Source of the DNA: an uncultured Bacteroidota bacterium
Lineage (GTDB): Bacteria > Bacteroidota > Bacteroidia > Flavobacteriales > Flavobacteriaceae
NCBI GenBank assembly: GCA_902586435.1
Contig: CACIHJ010000003.1
Span: 22,472 to 86,471 of the forward strand
Direction of reading: 5' to 3'
Length of the DNA: 64,000 nucleotides
The translations under genes were made by a program, and so were the position numbers. Position 1 is the stretch's first letter, and each line of letters starts with the position of its first letter. Positions 1 to 8,920 of this stretch are shown piece after piece. Under the pieces are notes generated by a model. That model saw only the letters and a list, made by a program, of their open reading frames with translations, was not told where the DNA came from and did not search any database.

Positions 1-1
1 T

Positions 2-169
2 CAAAAATTTGAAAGAAAAGATATTGAAATTGGATTATCTGATGGAATTAATGTTGAGGTATTATCAGGCCTATCTATGGATACCAAAATTAAAATATGG
101 AATAAAACAGAACCAATAAAAATAGAAGTTGAGGAATCTGCTTTTGATGAATTTAGAGATGATGATTAA
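2..169 (+). CDS. Efflux periplasmic adaptor (HlyD/MacA type), C-terminal fragment
   Basis: An open frame enters from the left edge and ends at the TAA at 167-169, giving 55 residues. It reads as the last beta-rich domain of a membrane-fusion protein: the stretch around VEVLSGLSMDTKIKIW resembles the usual 'VEVLSGLKEGDxV' end of these adaptors. The acidic tail after it is not diagnostic. Such proteins bridge an inner-membrane ABC or RND transporter to TolC. The downstream TolC-family gene starts inside this gene's last codons, which supports an operon. Whether the missing pump is MacB-like or RND-like cannot be decided here. Confidence 0.6.
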   Translation, partial: QKFERKDIEIGLSDGINVEVLSGLSMDTKIKIWNKTEPIKIEVEESAFDEFRDDD

Positions 170-1493
170 AAAATATATTCTATTTACTATACTTCCTATT
201 GCTTCTGTTTTTTCTCAATCAGATGTGAGGATTCTCTCTCTTCAAGAGTGCGTTGATATGGCAATAGAGAAAAATATAAGTATAAAGCAATCAGAATTAA
301 GTTTAAAGGACTCACAAATTAATAAATCTAGTGCAATTGGTAATTTTTTACCTTCTATTAATGCGCAAGCTCAACATCAATGGAATATCGGTTTAAGTAC
401 AAACTTTACTACCAATCTATTGGAAACAAACACTACACAGTTTTCTTCTATGGGTGCCGGAGTTGGTCTTGATGTATATAATGGACTAAGTAATGTATAT
501 CAACTTCATAGAGCAAATCTTCAAATTTTAGCTAGTAAATATCAACTTGATAACATGAAAGATGATATAAGTTTAATGGTTGCAAATGCGTATTTACAGA
601 TTATGTTTAACAGTGAGATTCTAAAAGTTCAAGAGTCACAATTGGAATTAACTAAAGTTGAACTTTTAAGAACACAAGATTTAATTGATGCAGGAATTTT
701 TTCTCCAAAACAAATTTTTGAAATAGAAGCTAATCTAGCATCTCAAGAGCAATCTGTTATTCAAGCGGAAAACAATTATAGAAATGCTAAACTTAATTTG
801 GCTCAACTTTTATTAATAGATGATTTTGAAAGTTTTGAAATTGCAAATGAAGATTTTGATGTTCCTTTTTCAGAGATACTAGAGAATAACCCTAAAGAGA
901 TATATAATAAATCATTAACCTTTAGAAATGATATTAAACTTGGAGAGACTAATATTTCTATTGCAGAAAAGGACATTCAATTATCAAAAGCACAGCTTCA
1001 GCCATCAATAAGCTCATTCTATAGTTTTAATAGTAGAATAGCTTATGAGGATAACTCAGCAGGGTTTAATGATCAATTCAATAGAAATAAAGGTCAAACT
1101 TTTGGACTACAGCTTAACGTGCCAATTTTTAATAGAATGCAAACAAGAAATAATATTAAAAGAAGTGAAATAAATCTTGAAAGAACTAAATACCAGTTCG
1201 AGCAAGATAAACTTAACCTTGAAAATACTGTAAATCAATCATACAATGATTTAAAAGGAGCAATTAAGTTTTATGAAGCATCATCAAAAACTTTAATTTC
1301 ATTAAAAAACGCATTTGAAGATACAACCGATAGATATCGCTTAGGAGTTCTTAGCTCATTTGATTTCATCCAAGCTAAGCAAAGATATGAGTCTGCAGTT
1401 TCAGAAAATATTAGAGCAAAATTCGATTATATTTTTAAACTAAAAGTTTTAGAGTTTTACTTTGGAATACCTCTTACTATCCCTGCAGATTAA
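159..1493 (+). CDS. TolC family outer membrane efflux protein
   Basis: This is the outer-membrane channel of a tripartite efflux system. The protein begins with a signal peptide (MIKKYILFTILPIASVFSQ) followed by the periplasmic helical and beta-barrel repeats of the OEP family. The TolC opening 'LSLQECVDMAIEKN' is followed by the second-repeat pattern near residue 390 (DRYRLGVLSSFDFIQAKQRY). At about 444 residues it is of normal family length. The start is at 159 or the adjacent ATG at 162; both overlap the upstream adaptor stop. A longer frame from a TTG at 129 is rejected because it would place 10 extra residues before the signal peptide. The substrate is unknown. Confidence 0.9.
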   Translation: MMIKKYILFTILPIASVFSQSDVRILSLQECVDMAIEKNISIKQSELSLKDSQINKSSAIGNFLPSINAQAQHQWNIGLSTNFTTNLLETNTTQFSSMGAGVGLDVYNGLSNVYQLHRANLQILASKYQLDNMKDDISLMVANAYLQIMFNSEILKVQESQLELTKVELLRTQDLIDAGIFSPKQIFEIEANLASQEQSVIQAENNYRNAKLNLAQLLLIDDFESFEIANEDFDVPFSEILENNPKEIYNKSLTFRNDIKLGETNISIAEKDIQLSKAQLQPSISSFYSFNSRIAYEDNSAGFNDQFNRNKGQTFGLQLNVPIFNRMQTRNNIKRSEINLERTKYQFEQDKLNLENTVNQSYNDLKGAIKFYEASSKTLISLKNAFEDTTDRYRLGVLSSFDFIQAKQRYESAVSENIRAKFDYIFKLKVLEFYFGIPLTIPAD

Positions 1494-1511
1494 AATTTAT
1501 TTTCAATTTAA

Positions 1512-2168
1512 ATGTCATATATCTTAAATCTTGAGACTTCATCTAAAAACTGCTCAGTCTCTTTGTTAAAAGGAAATAAAATTGTAAATATCATTGAACA
1601 GGAAGATGATAGCTACAGACATAGTGAATTGTTGACTTTATTTATTGATCAAATTCTTTCAAAAGAAAAAATTAGTACAGAAAATCTTTCTGCTGTTTCA
1701 GTATCAAAAGGCCCTGGATCTTTTACGGGTCTTAGGATTGGTTTCTCAGTAGCTAAGGGGTTATGCTTTCCTTATAATATTCCTATAATTGGAATTAATT
1801 CATTGAAAATTCTTGGTCTTTCATACACGCCCAAGAAAGACGAACAAATACTTTCATTAATTCATGATAAGAATAATAGTTACTATTCAATGCTATTAGA
1901 TTCAAATTACAATGAGCTAGAGAAGCCGTCTGTAGTTATAATTGATGAGATTTTCTTATCTAAGTATGAAAACATAAATTCTTTAGTTGTTGTATGCAAT
2001 ACAAAATCAATTAAAGAAGTTATTAATTTTAAATCAATTAAAACTCATATAAGTAGTATATCAGCTAAACATATGGGAGATATGTCTAGAGAAAACTTTG
2101 ATAAGAAAAATTTTGAAGATTTAGCTTACTTTGAGCCTATGTATATCAAAAAACCTTATGTAGATTAA
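1512..2168 (+). CDS. tsaB: tRNA threonylcarbamoyladenosine biosynthesis protein TsaB
   Basis: TsaB is the ASKHA-fold scaffold partner of TsaD and TsaE, which together place threonylcarbamoyl on A37 of ANN-decoding tRNAs in the cytoplasm. The N-terminus ILNLETSSKNCSVSLL and the block VSKGPGSFTGLRIGFSVAKG are characteristic of TsaB. The length of 218 residues is normal. The gene follows the TolC gene by 18 bases and ends one base before the convergent ompH gene, leaving no room for a separate terminator. TsaB lacks the metal-binding residues of TsaD and is not expected to be catalytic alone. Confidence 0.9.
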   Translation: MSYILNLETSSKNCSVSLLKGNKIVNIIEQEDDSYRHSELLTLFIDQILSKEKISTENLSAVSVSKGPGSFTGLRIGFSVAKGLCFPYNIPIIGINSLKILGLSYTPKKDEQILSLIHDKNNSYYSMLLDSNYNELEKPSVVIIDEIFLSKYENINSLVVVCNTKSIKEVINFKSIKTHISSISAKHMGDMSRENFDKKNFEDLAYFEPMYIKKPYVD

Positions 2169-2681
2169 TTAGAATCCTAATTCTTTCTTAACATCCTCTA
2201 ATAGATCTTTACCGTTTGCTAGAATTACCCCTCCATTTGGACTAGAATCAATGACATAATTGAACCCTTGGTCTTTTCCAACCTTGTTTATTGCCTCTCT
2301 TGCTTTTTCAAGTAAAGGTGTCATTAAATCCATTTGTTTTTTTTGTAGTTCTTGTGCGGCTGATTCTCTAAATTCTTGAAGATTCTGTTGCATACTCTCA
2401 AGTTCTTTTTGTCTTGCCTGATTAGTAACATCAGTTTGATTTGCAGCATCAGAAGAATAGTTTTGTGCTTTCGTCTGAAATTCTTTAAATGCATTCTCAA
2501 TCTGTGTAGTATAGTCTTTTTCAAGCTTAGCTAATTCATTTTGAGCAGCAATAACTTCTGGCATTTCACTAATTAATTGCTGAACATTAATATGAGCGAC
2601 CTCATTAGTTTGAGCAAAAGTAGTTAATGGTGCCAAAGCCATTAAAAAAGCTATTATTGTTTTCTTTATTGAATTCATCAT
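2169..2681 (-). CDS. OmpH/Skp family periplasmic chaperone
   Basis: A periplasmic chaperone that holds unfolded outer-membrane proteins before BamA inserts them. The protein has a signal peptide (MNSIKKTIIAFLMALAPLTTFAQ), the usual OmpH opening 'AHINVQQLISEMPE', a long charged helical hairpin from about residue 45 to 115, and a C-terminal strand region ending in KKELGF. Starting at the tandem ATGs (2681/2678) gives 170 residues and a clean signal peptide. The longer frame back to 2771 runs into bamA and is rejected. It lies directly after bamA. Flavobacteria often carry two tandem ompH copies here; only one is present. Confidence 0.85.
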   Translation of the reverse strand: MMNSIKKTIIAFLMALAPLTTFAQTNEVAHINVQQLISEMPEVIAAQNELAKLEKDYTTQIENAFKEFQTKAQNYSSDAANQTDVTNQARQKELESMQQNLQEFRESAAQELQKKQMDLMTPLLEKAREAINKVGKDQGFNYVIDSSPNGGVILANGKDLLEDVKKELGF

Positions 2682-2734
2682 AGTCTTATTTAAAATTACG
2701 CACTGCAATATCGTAAATTTTATCCAATTATTAA

Positions 2735-5296
2735 TTAAAATTGTTGACCTATTACAAAGTGGGTTTGCCAACCTGATCTTTGATTAGAGTTTGAATAATT
2801 TGTTCTATCAAAACCATACCCAAAATCTATCCCAAGAAGACCAAATGCAGGCATAAAAACTCTTACTCCAATCCCTGCAGATCTTTTAGCATTAAATGGG
2901 TTATAATCTTTAAAATCATCAAAACCATTTCCGGCTTCAAGAAAGCTTAGTGCAAAAACTGAAGCAGATGGCTTAAGACTAATAGGATATCTTAGCTCAA
3001 GTGAGAACTTATTGTAGATAATTGATCCATCTCTACTGGAAAGAGAACCATTTTCATATCCTCTTAAAGCTATGGTCTCTCTGCCATCCAATGCATATTG
3101 TTGCATACCATCTCCACCAAGATAAAAACGTTCAAAAGGGATATTCCCCTTATTTTTGTTATATGTCCCTAAGAACCCAAAATCAGTTTGTGTTTTAAGT
3201 ATAAATTTTCCAAATAGCCTAGTGTACCAACTACCATTAAATTTTAGTTTGTAAAATTCTAGCCATCTATACTTTTCTTGATCAATTAATGCTTGAATTG
3301 GCTCACCTTTATAATTTGTAAATTCACTCCTTTGTTCAACATCAGAAAAATCATCTCCAGTTATAAGAGAATATGGAGGAGAAAGCCTAGCACTAATTGT
3401 AAAGCTTGAACCACCAGTAGGGAAAATAGGATTTGTATAAGTATTATTTCTAAGCAAGGAGATATTATATGACAAATTATGGGACTCTCCATCTCCAAAT
3501 GTAAACAAACCAGTATAATAGTTGTTTAACTTATAATATTGGTATGAAATTGCTTGAGATAATTGGAAATAATCATCAGGAATACTAAGTCTTCTAGCCA
3601 TTCCAATCGTTAGTCCTCTTATTTCAAAGAATTGACTTTTATCAGCTTTTCTTGTAAAATAATCATACCTAAACTGTTTAGTAGTTGAAATAGAAAAAGA
3701 AAATTGGACTGGTTGTCTTCCACCAAGCCAAGGTTCCATAAAATTAAAACTGTAGGTATTATAAAAAGTACTAGACTGAAGTCTTAATGCAAAAGTTTGT
3801 CCATCACCCTGGGGAAGAATTCCACCTCTTTCCCTCCAATTTTTTGCTAAATTTTTTGCAGAGAAGTTATTAAATGATAGCCCAAGTGTCCCAATAAAAC
3901 CTCCACCACCATAACCACCTTGCAATTCAATCTGACTAGCACCTGATTCAACTAATCCTAATTCAATATCTACCGTACCAAGATTAGGATTAACATTTTT
4001 AAAATCTGGACTTATTTGTTCAGCATCAAAAAATCCAAGCTGCCCAACCTCTCTTATAGTTCTTACAACCTTATCTTTACTATATAGTTCTCCAGGCTTA
4101 ATTCTAAGCTCCCTGTATATTACATGATCATTCGTCTTTGTATTTCCAACAACTGAAATTTTGTTGAAACTAGCAAGTTTACCTTCATTAATTCTGATTT
4201 CAAAATCAATAGTATCATTTTCAGCACTTACTTCAACTGCGTTAACAGATGAGAATAGATAACCATTGTTTTGATATAAATTTGATAAATCATTAGCATC
4301 TGGTTTTTCATCTTGAATCCTTTCTTTTAATAGAACTCCATTATATGAGTCACCTTGTTCAATTCCTAGAATTTGATTTAATTGATAATCTGAAAACGAA
4401 CTATTTCCGATATAATCGATTTTTCCAAAATAATATTGATTTCCCTCATCTATATCTAAGACTATATCAATTGTTTCTTCATCATTTTTTATTATTGTAT
4501 CATAAGTTATTCTAGCATCCCTATACCCTTTTTCTTTATAATATGAGATAAGGTTTTCTTTATCAGTCTCAAAGTCATCTGGAATTAATTTTGACTTTTT
4601 CCAAAACCTTCCTAGAAACTTTTTCTTTGTCTTTTTAAGTTTTGTCTTTAACCTAGAATCTTTAAATACCTCATTTCCATTAAACGATATATCATTAATT
4701 TTTATTCTTTCACCTTTATTAACATCAACTATTAGGTTTAATTTATTAGAACCTATTGTGTCTGGTCTTGTAATAAGATTGACTGTAGTGTTTAAAAAAC
4801 CATCTTTTCTAAACTTATTCTCTATATAATTCTTTGTATTTGTTAAAAAACTTTCAGATAATCTTTTTCCTTCGCTTAGTTCTGTTTCATCAATAATAGA
4901 TTCTGACTGACCTTTTTTTATTCCATTTATTTTATATTCATTAAGAGTAGGAAGTTCATCTACACTTATCTCTAATTTAGCTGATTGACCTGATATATCA
5001 GATATGTATATGTTTACGTCACTAAATAACTCAAGATTCCATAACTTTTTAAGTACATTACTTATCTCTTCTCCAGGAACTTGAATATTTTGACCTTTTC
5101 TCAGCCCACTATATGCAACAACAGTTTTATCACTAAAATTTTTTAATCCTGAAACAACTATAGTGTCTAATACATAATAACCACCTTTGTTGTAACTATT
5201 TTGAGAATAAGAAATAGTTGAAGTCAAAATAAATATAAATCCAATATATATTTTGAAATATTTATGTAGGTTATATTTGTTCACTTGTTTTTCCAA
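2735..5296 (-). CDS. bamA: Outer membrane protein assembly factor BamA
   Basis: The central, essential insertase for outer-membrane beta-barrel proteins. The 853-residue product has a signal peptide (ending near SYSQ), about five POTRA repeats over residues 40-440 (for example the turns around INGIKKGQSESIID and ISVVGNTKTNDHVI), and a 16-strand barrel domain. The L6 loop motif appears as LRGYENG near residue 745, where the family has (V/L)RG(F/Y). The protein ends in phenylalanine, as barrel proteins usually do. The start overlaps uppS by 26 bases, so the two are probably co-translated. The order uppS-bamA-ompH is typical of Bacteroidota. Confidence 0.95.
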   Translation of the reverse strand: MEKQVNKYNLHKYFKIYIGFIFILTSTISYSQNSYNKGGYYVLDTIVVSGLKNFSDKTVVAYSGLRKGQNIQVPGEEISNVLKKLWNLELFSDVNIYISDISGQSAKLEISVDELPTLNEYKINGIKKGQSESIIDETELSEGKRLSESFLTNTKNYIENKFRKDGFLNTTVNLITRPDTIGSNKLNLIVDVNKGERIKINDISFNGNEVFKDSRLKTKLKKTKKKFLGRFWKKSKLIPDDFETDKENLISYYKEKGYRDARITYDTIIKNDEETIDIVLDIDEGNQYYFGKIDYIGNSSFSDYQLNQILGIEQGDSYNGVLLKERIQDEKPDANDLSNLYQNNGYLFSSVNAVEVSAENDTIDFEIRINEGKLASFNKISVVGNTKTNDHVIYRELRIKPGELYSKDKVVRTIREVGQLGFFDAEQISPDFKNVNPNLGTVDIELGLVESGASQIELQGGYGGGGFIGTLGLSFNNFSAKNLAKNWRERGGILPQGDGQTFALRLQSSTFYNTYSFNFMEPWLGGRQPVQFSFSISTTKQFRYDYFTRKADKSQFFEIRGLTIGMARRLSIPDDYFQLSQAISYQYYKLNNYYTGLFTFGDGESHNLSYNISLLRNNTYTNPIFPTGGSSFTISARLSPPYSLITGDDFSDVEQRSEFTNYKGEPIQALIDQEKYRWLEFYKLKFNGSWYTRLFGKFILKTQTDFGFLGTYNKNKGNIPFERFYLGGDGMQQYALDGRETIALRGYENGSLSSRDGSIIYNKFSLELRYPISLKPSASVFALSFLEAGNGFDDFKDYNPFNAKRSAGIGVRVFMPAFGLLGIDFGYGFDRTNYSNSNQRSGWQTHFVIGQQF

Positions 5297-5978
5297 ATCT
5301 TCTTTCGCGACTTTTATAATTCTCTAATGCTAAATTAAAATCATCTTTCGAAAAATCAGGCCAATATACATCAGTAAAATATAATTCAGCATAAGCAATT
5401 TGCCATAACAGAAAATTACTAATTCTTTGTTCACCACTTGTTCTTATTAATAGATCAACATCTGGTAAATTTTTCGTGTAAAGATGGCTATTTATTATCG
5501 AATCATCAAAATTATTTAATTCAATTAAATTATTTTTAACTTTATCAGCAATCATTTTAACAGCATTAAAAATCTCTTGTTTGCCTCCATAACTTAATGC
5601 TAGTGTCAAATTCATCTTCCGGTTATTCTTTGTTTTATTAATAATAAACTCTAATTCAGAAACTACTTCTTTGGGGAGACTATTAATTTCTCCTACAGCA
5701 TTAAGTTTTATATCCTTATCAAAAATTTCATCAAATTCATCCCTTAAAGTACTAACCAACAAAGACATTAATGAGCTAACCTCATCGGATGGTCTATCCC
5801 AATTTTCAATCGAAAATGCATACAGTGTCAAATATTCAATTCCTGATTTGTAGGCTTCTTGAACAATAGATTTCACTGAATTAACTCCATTTTGGTGACC
5901 AAATTCTCTCGGGAGACCTTTATCCTTTGCCCATCTTCCATTACCATCCATTATAATAGCTACATGTTTTGGAATCAT
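5271..5978 (-). CDS. uppS: Isoprenyl transferase (undecaprenyl diphosphate synthase)
   Basis: Makes the C55 lipid carrier precursor for peptidoglycan and lipopolysaccharide by cis-condensation of isopentenyl diphosphate onto farnesyl diphosphate, in the cytoplasm. Signature blocks are present: IIMDGNGRWAK with the catalytic Asp at residue 11, LYAFSIENWDRP, and LLIRTSGEQRISNFLLW near residue 180. Its length of 235 residues is normal. The start codon lies one base after the nadK stop, and the end overlaps bamA, which suggests one transcript linking lipid carrier and outer-membrane synthesis. Confidence 0.95.
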   Translation of the reverse strand: MIPKHVAIIMDGNGRWAKDKGLPREFGHQNGVNSVKSIVQEAYKSGIEYLTLYAFSIENWDRPSDEVSSLMSLLVSTLRDEFDEIFDKDIKLNAVGEINSLPKEVVSELEFIINKTKNNRKMNLTLALSYGGKQEIFNAVKMIADKVKNNLIELNNFDDSIINSHLYTKNLPDVDLLIRTSGEQRISNFLLWQIAYAELYFTDVYWPDFSKDDFNLALENYKSRERRFGKTSEQI

Positions 5979-5979
5979 A

Positions 5980-6867
5980 TTATTTGTTTATTGAATCAGT
6001 GTTTCTCATATCTTGCCCCCAAAATAGCCTATCTCTTAGCTTTTTGAAGAAATTGTCCTCTGCAAATTCTATTGTATTTATAGTAAAATCAGATTTTTTT
6101 ATTAGTAAGATACTTTTTTTATCTATACTGTATATTCTTGAATCTAATGACAAAGAATAATCTTTTTCTTTAACTATAATTTTTATAGAAGATGTATCAT
6201 TAATTAAAAAGGGTCTCATATTAATGTTATGCGGTGAAATAGGGTTTAAAATTATAATTCCAGACTCTGGAGCTACTATTGGTCCTCCATTACTAAGAGA
6301 GTAACCTGTTGATCCTGTTGGAGTTGAAACAATTAAGCCATCAGACCAATAATCTGTGTGATACATATTATCAATTTCACAAGAAATGTTTAGTAAAGAT
6401 GTAGTGTCTTTTCTATGAATCGTTATTTCGTTTAAAGCGAAAGGGCTCTCACCAAAATCAATATTATTGTTCTCTGAACTAATTGTAATAGTAGATCTCT
6501 TTACAATTTGGTATTTATTATTTTTTAATAATTCTAAGCCTTTTTTTAACGATTCTTTTTGAAGTCCTGTTAAAAAACCTAATCTCCCAGTATTTATTCC
6601 TAAGATTGGAATACCTGAATCTTTTATGTATGTTATTGATCTAAGAATTGTACCATCTCCACCAATTGAAAATAAAAAGTCATGATTTGTTTCAATCTTT
6701 TTTGAAGAGTCAAAAAAAGATACTTTTGAAAGTATATCTTCTGAAAAATAGCTTTTATAAGCTTGATCAATTGATATATCATTATCTGCTCCTAATAGAT
6801 TAATTATTTCTATACAACAATCAACAGATAGCTGATTTTTACGTGAAATAAATAGAGCAATTTTCAT
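5980..6867 (-). CDS. nadK: NAD kinase
   Basis: Phosphorylates NAD to NADP. The family motif GGDGT is at residues 69-73, followed by ILGINTGRLGFLT; the C-terminal block SDGLIVSTPTGSTGYSLSNGGP forms the NAD site. The length of 295 residues matches bacterial NadK. It is the first gene of the minus-strand nadK-uppS-bamA-ompH run and faces away from pdxJ across a 68-base gap. In many flavobacteria a CBS-domain gene sits between nadK and pdxJ; it is absent here. A TATTTTTG promoter element lies only four bases before the ATG. Confidence 0.93.
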   Translation of the reverse strand: MKIALFISRKNQLSVDCCIEIINLLGADNDISIDQAYKSYFSEDILSKVSFFDSSKKIETNHDFLFSIGGDGTILRSITYIKDSGIPILGINTGRLGFLTGLQKESLKKGLELLKNNKYQIVKRSTITISSENNNIDFGESPFALNEITIHRKDTTSLLNISCEIDNMYHTDYWSDGLIVSTPTGSTGYSLSNGGPIVAPESGIIILNPISPHNINMRPFLINDTSSIKIIVKEKDYSLSLDSRIYSIDKKSILLIKKSDFTINTIEFAEDNFFKKLRDRLFWGQDMRNTDSINK

Positions 6868-6871
6868 ATAT

Positions 6872-6879
6872 CAAAAATA
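6872..6879 (-). promoter_or_regulatory. Candidate -7 element for nadK
   Basis: The minus-strand sequence TATTTTTG matches the Bacteroidota -7 consensus TAnnTTTG exactly. Only four bases separate it from the nadK ATG, so transcription would begin at or just inside the start codon. No clear -33 TTTG was found at the right distance. Confidence 0.35.
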
Positions 6880-6904
6880 CAAACTTTATGACTTTATAAT
6901 ACAT

Positions 6905-6912
6905 TATATTTG
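6905..6912 (+). promoter_or_regulatory. Candidate -7 element for pdxJ
   Basis: TATATTTG matches the Bacteroidota TAnnTTTG consensus and lies 23 bases before the pdxJ ATG in the divergent nadK/pdxJ gap. The -33 element is weak. Confidence 0.4.
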
Positions 6913-6935
6913 CAATTAAGTCTAAATCAGCTTTA

Positions 6936-7667
6936 ATGACTAAACTTAGCGTTAATATTAATAAAATAGCAACTTTGAGAAATGCTAGAGGTGAGAACTT
7001 ACCTGATCTATTAAATTCTGCAATTGATATAATTAATTTTGGTGCTGATGGTATTACAATTCATCCCAGACCTGACGAAAGACATATTAAATATAGTGAT
7101 GCAATAGATCTTGGAAAGATTATAACAAAGGAATTTAATATTGAAGGAAACCCAAATGAAAAGTTTATGAAACTTGTTTCAGATATTAAGCCCACTCAGG
7201 TAACATTAGTTCCAGATTCAATTGATACTTTAACATCAAATTCTGGATGGAATACAAAAGATAATTTTCCTTTTTTGAAAGATGTGATAAATGAATTAAA
7301 ATCTTATTCAATTAGAGTATCTATTTTTGTTGATCCAAATATTGAGATGATTGAATATGCTAAAAAATTATCAGCTGATAGAATAGAGCTTTTTACTGGT
7401 AATTATGCAAAACAATATGCTAACGATAAAGAAAATGCTATTAGCAAATATGTTGAATGCTCTCATTATGCTAAAAAAATAGGTATAGGTCTGAATGCAG
7501 GTCATGATCTAAGTCAGGAAAATTTAAAATATTTCAATGATTCAATAAAAAATCTTCTAGAGGTATCAATTGGGCATGCTTTGATTTGTGAATCAATATA
7601 TAATGGTCTTGAAAAAACAATTAAATCATATTTAGATATTTTAAATAATGAAAATTCTTCATTCTAA
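6936..7667 (+). CDS. pdxJ: Pyridoxine 5'-phosphate synthase
   Basis: Condenses 1-deoxyxylulose 5-phosphate with 3-amino-2-oxopropyl phosphate to give pyridoxine 5'-phosphate, the ring-closing step of DXP-dependent vitamin B6 synthesis. The TIM-barrel protein shows VNINKIATLRNARG at the N-terminus, ITIHPRPDERHI with the catalytic His/Glu region, VTLVPD, and GLNAGHDLS near residue 190. The length of 243 residues is normal. Its 3' end overlaps the next gene by 20 bases, so the two are likely co-transcribed. Confidence 0.95.
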   Translation: MTKLSVNINKIATLRNARGENLPDLLNSAIDIINFGADGITIHPRPDERHIKYSDAIDLGKIITKEFNIEGNPNEKFMKLVSDIKPTQVTLVPDSIDTLTSNSGWNTKDNFPFLKDVINELKSYSIRVSIFVDPNIEMIEYAKKLSADRIELFTGNYAKQYANDKENAISKYVECSHYAKKIGIGLNAGHDLSQENLKYFNDSIKNLLEVSIGHALICESIYNGLEKTIKSYLDILNNENSSF

Positions 7668-8424
7668 AATTATTGGAGACAGTAATAAACATGTAATAAT
7701 ACTTCATGGATTTCTTGGTATGGGAGATAACTGGAAAACTCATGCAAAAAAAATCTCTTTAGAAGGATTTACTGTTCATTTATTAGATTTAAGAAATCAT
7801 GGTAGAAGTTTCTGGGATGATGACTTTAACTTTGATTCTATGGCAGAGGATATAAAAGATTATTTTAAGTTCAAAAATATATCTAAAGCAGATTTTATAG
7901 GACATTCAATGGGAGGGAATTTAGCTTTCTATATTTCAAATAAACTTCCGGATATTATAAATAAAATTGTTATTGTTGATATTGCTCCAAAAAAATATGA
8001 GAATGTCCACGAAAGTATTTTGCTAGGTTTAAAATCAATTGACTTTAGTTTAATTAGTTCAAGAAAAGAGGCTGATGATAAGTTATCATTTTATATTTCA
8101 GATGAAAGAGTAAGACAATTTTTGCTAAAGAGTGTTTATTGGGAGAGTGAATCTAAACTTGGCTTCAGATTTAACCTAGATGTATTATATGAATTTAGTA
8201 AAAATGGTATTTCAAATGAATTCAAGAGTTCAATAGGTTTCAATGGCCCTACTCTTTTTTTACATGGAGAATTATCAAACTATGTAAATAAAAAAGACTA
8301 TGAACTAATAAATTACCATTATACTAATGCTTCAATAATTGAAGTTCCGGATTCAGGCCACTGGCTTCATGCAGATAATCCAAATTTTTTCTTAGAGAAG
8401 ACAATAAATTTTTTAAATTCATAA
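7648..8424 (+). CDS. Alpha/beta fold hydrolase, YbfF-like esterase
   Basis: A serine hydrolase of the alpha/beta fold. The oxyanion-hole motif HGFLGMGDNW is at residues 20-29 and the nucleophile elbow GHSMGG at 85-90 (Ser87); the catalytic His is probably in DSGHWLHADNP near the C-terminus. The pattern LLDLRNHGRS is typical of the YbfF acyl-CoA/ester hydrolase group. No signal peptide is visible, so it should be cytoplasmic. It overlaps pdxJ by 20 bases and ends one base before the acetyltransferase gene. The natural substrate is unknown. Confidence 0.85.
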   Translation: MKILHSKIIGDSNKHVIILHGFLGMGDNWKTHAKKISLEGFTVHLLDLRNHGRSFWDDDFNFDSMAEDIKDYFKFKNISKADFIGHSMGGNLAFYISNKLPDIINKIVIVDIAPKKYENVHESILLGLKSIDFSLISSRKEADDKLSFYISDERVRQFLLKSVYWESESKLGFRFNLDVLYEFSKNGISNEFKSSIGFNGPTLFLHGELSNYVNKKDYELINYHYTNASIIEVPDSGHWLHADNPNFFLEKTINFLNS

Positions 8425-8425
8425 A

Positions 8426-8911
8426 ATGATAAATCATAAAATAAGAAAGGCTATAAAGGAAGATGTAAAAGATATACTTAGACTTTTGATTGAGTTAGCC
8501 ATTTTTGAAAAGGAGCCTGATGCTGTAAAAATTACTGAAGAAGAATTAATTAATGATGGATTTGGAGATAGACCAAGATTTGAATGTTTTTTAGCAGAAG
8601 TAGAAAATGAGATTGTTGGTCTTGCTTTTTTTACTGAAAGATATTCTACATGGGTTGGAGATACATTGCATTTAGAAGATTTAATAGTTACTCAAAAATA
8701 TAGGGGGCAAGGTATAGGGTTATCTCTATATAAATCATTTCTAAATGAAGCAAAAAATAGAGGAGTAAATAGAGTAGAGTGGTCTGTTCTTGATTGGAAT
8801 AAATCCGCAATTGATTTTTATAAAAATAGTGGTGCTGAAATTGAATCTTTAAATGCTTGGAAAATTGTTAGGATGGATAAAGAGTCCATAAATCAATTTC
8901 TAAACACTTAA
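8426..8911 (+). CDS. GNAT family N-acetyltransferase
   Basis: A single-domain GCN5-related acyltransferase of 161 residues. The acetyl-CoA binding motif A appears as QKYRGQGIGLSLYK near residue 90, after the strand LEDLIVTQ. The sequence between 60 and 80 (GLAFFTERYSTWVGDTLHLEDL) resembles the spermidine/diamine acetyltransferase-like subgroup, but this does not fix the substrate. It is the last gene of the pdxJ operon, starting one base after the hydrolase stop. It converges on mgtE with a nine-base gap and no obvious terminator. Confidence 0.85.
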   Translation: MINHKIRKAIKEDVKDILRLLIELAIFEKEPDAVKITEEELINDGFGDRPRFECFLAEVENEIVGLAFFTERYSTWVGDTLHLEDLIVTQKYRGQGIGLSLYKSFLNEAKNRGVNRVEWSVLDWNKSAIDFYKNSGAEIESLNAWKIVRMDKESINQFLNT

Positions 8912-8920
8912 ATATTTATT

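Noticed and set aside
2682..2771. N-terminal extension of the OmpH frame into bamA
   Set aside because: It would put 30 residues before a clear signal peptide and overlap bamA.
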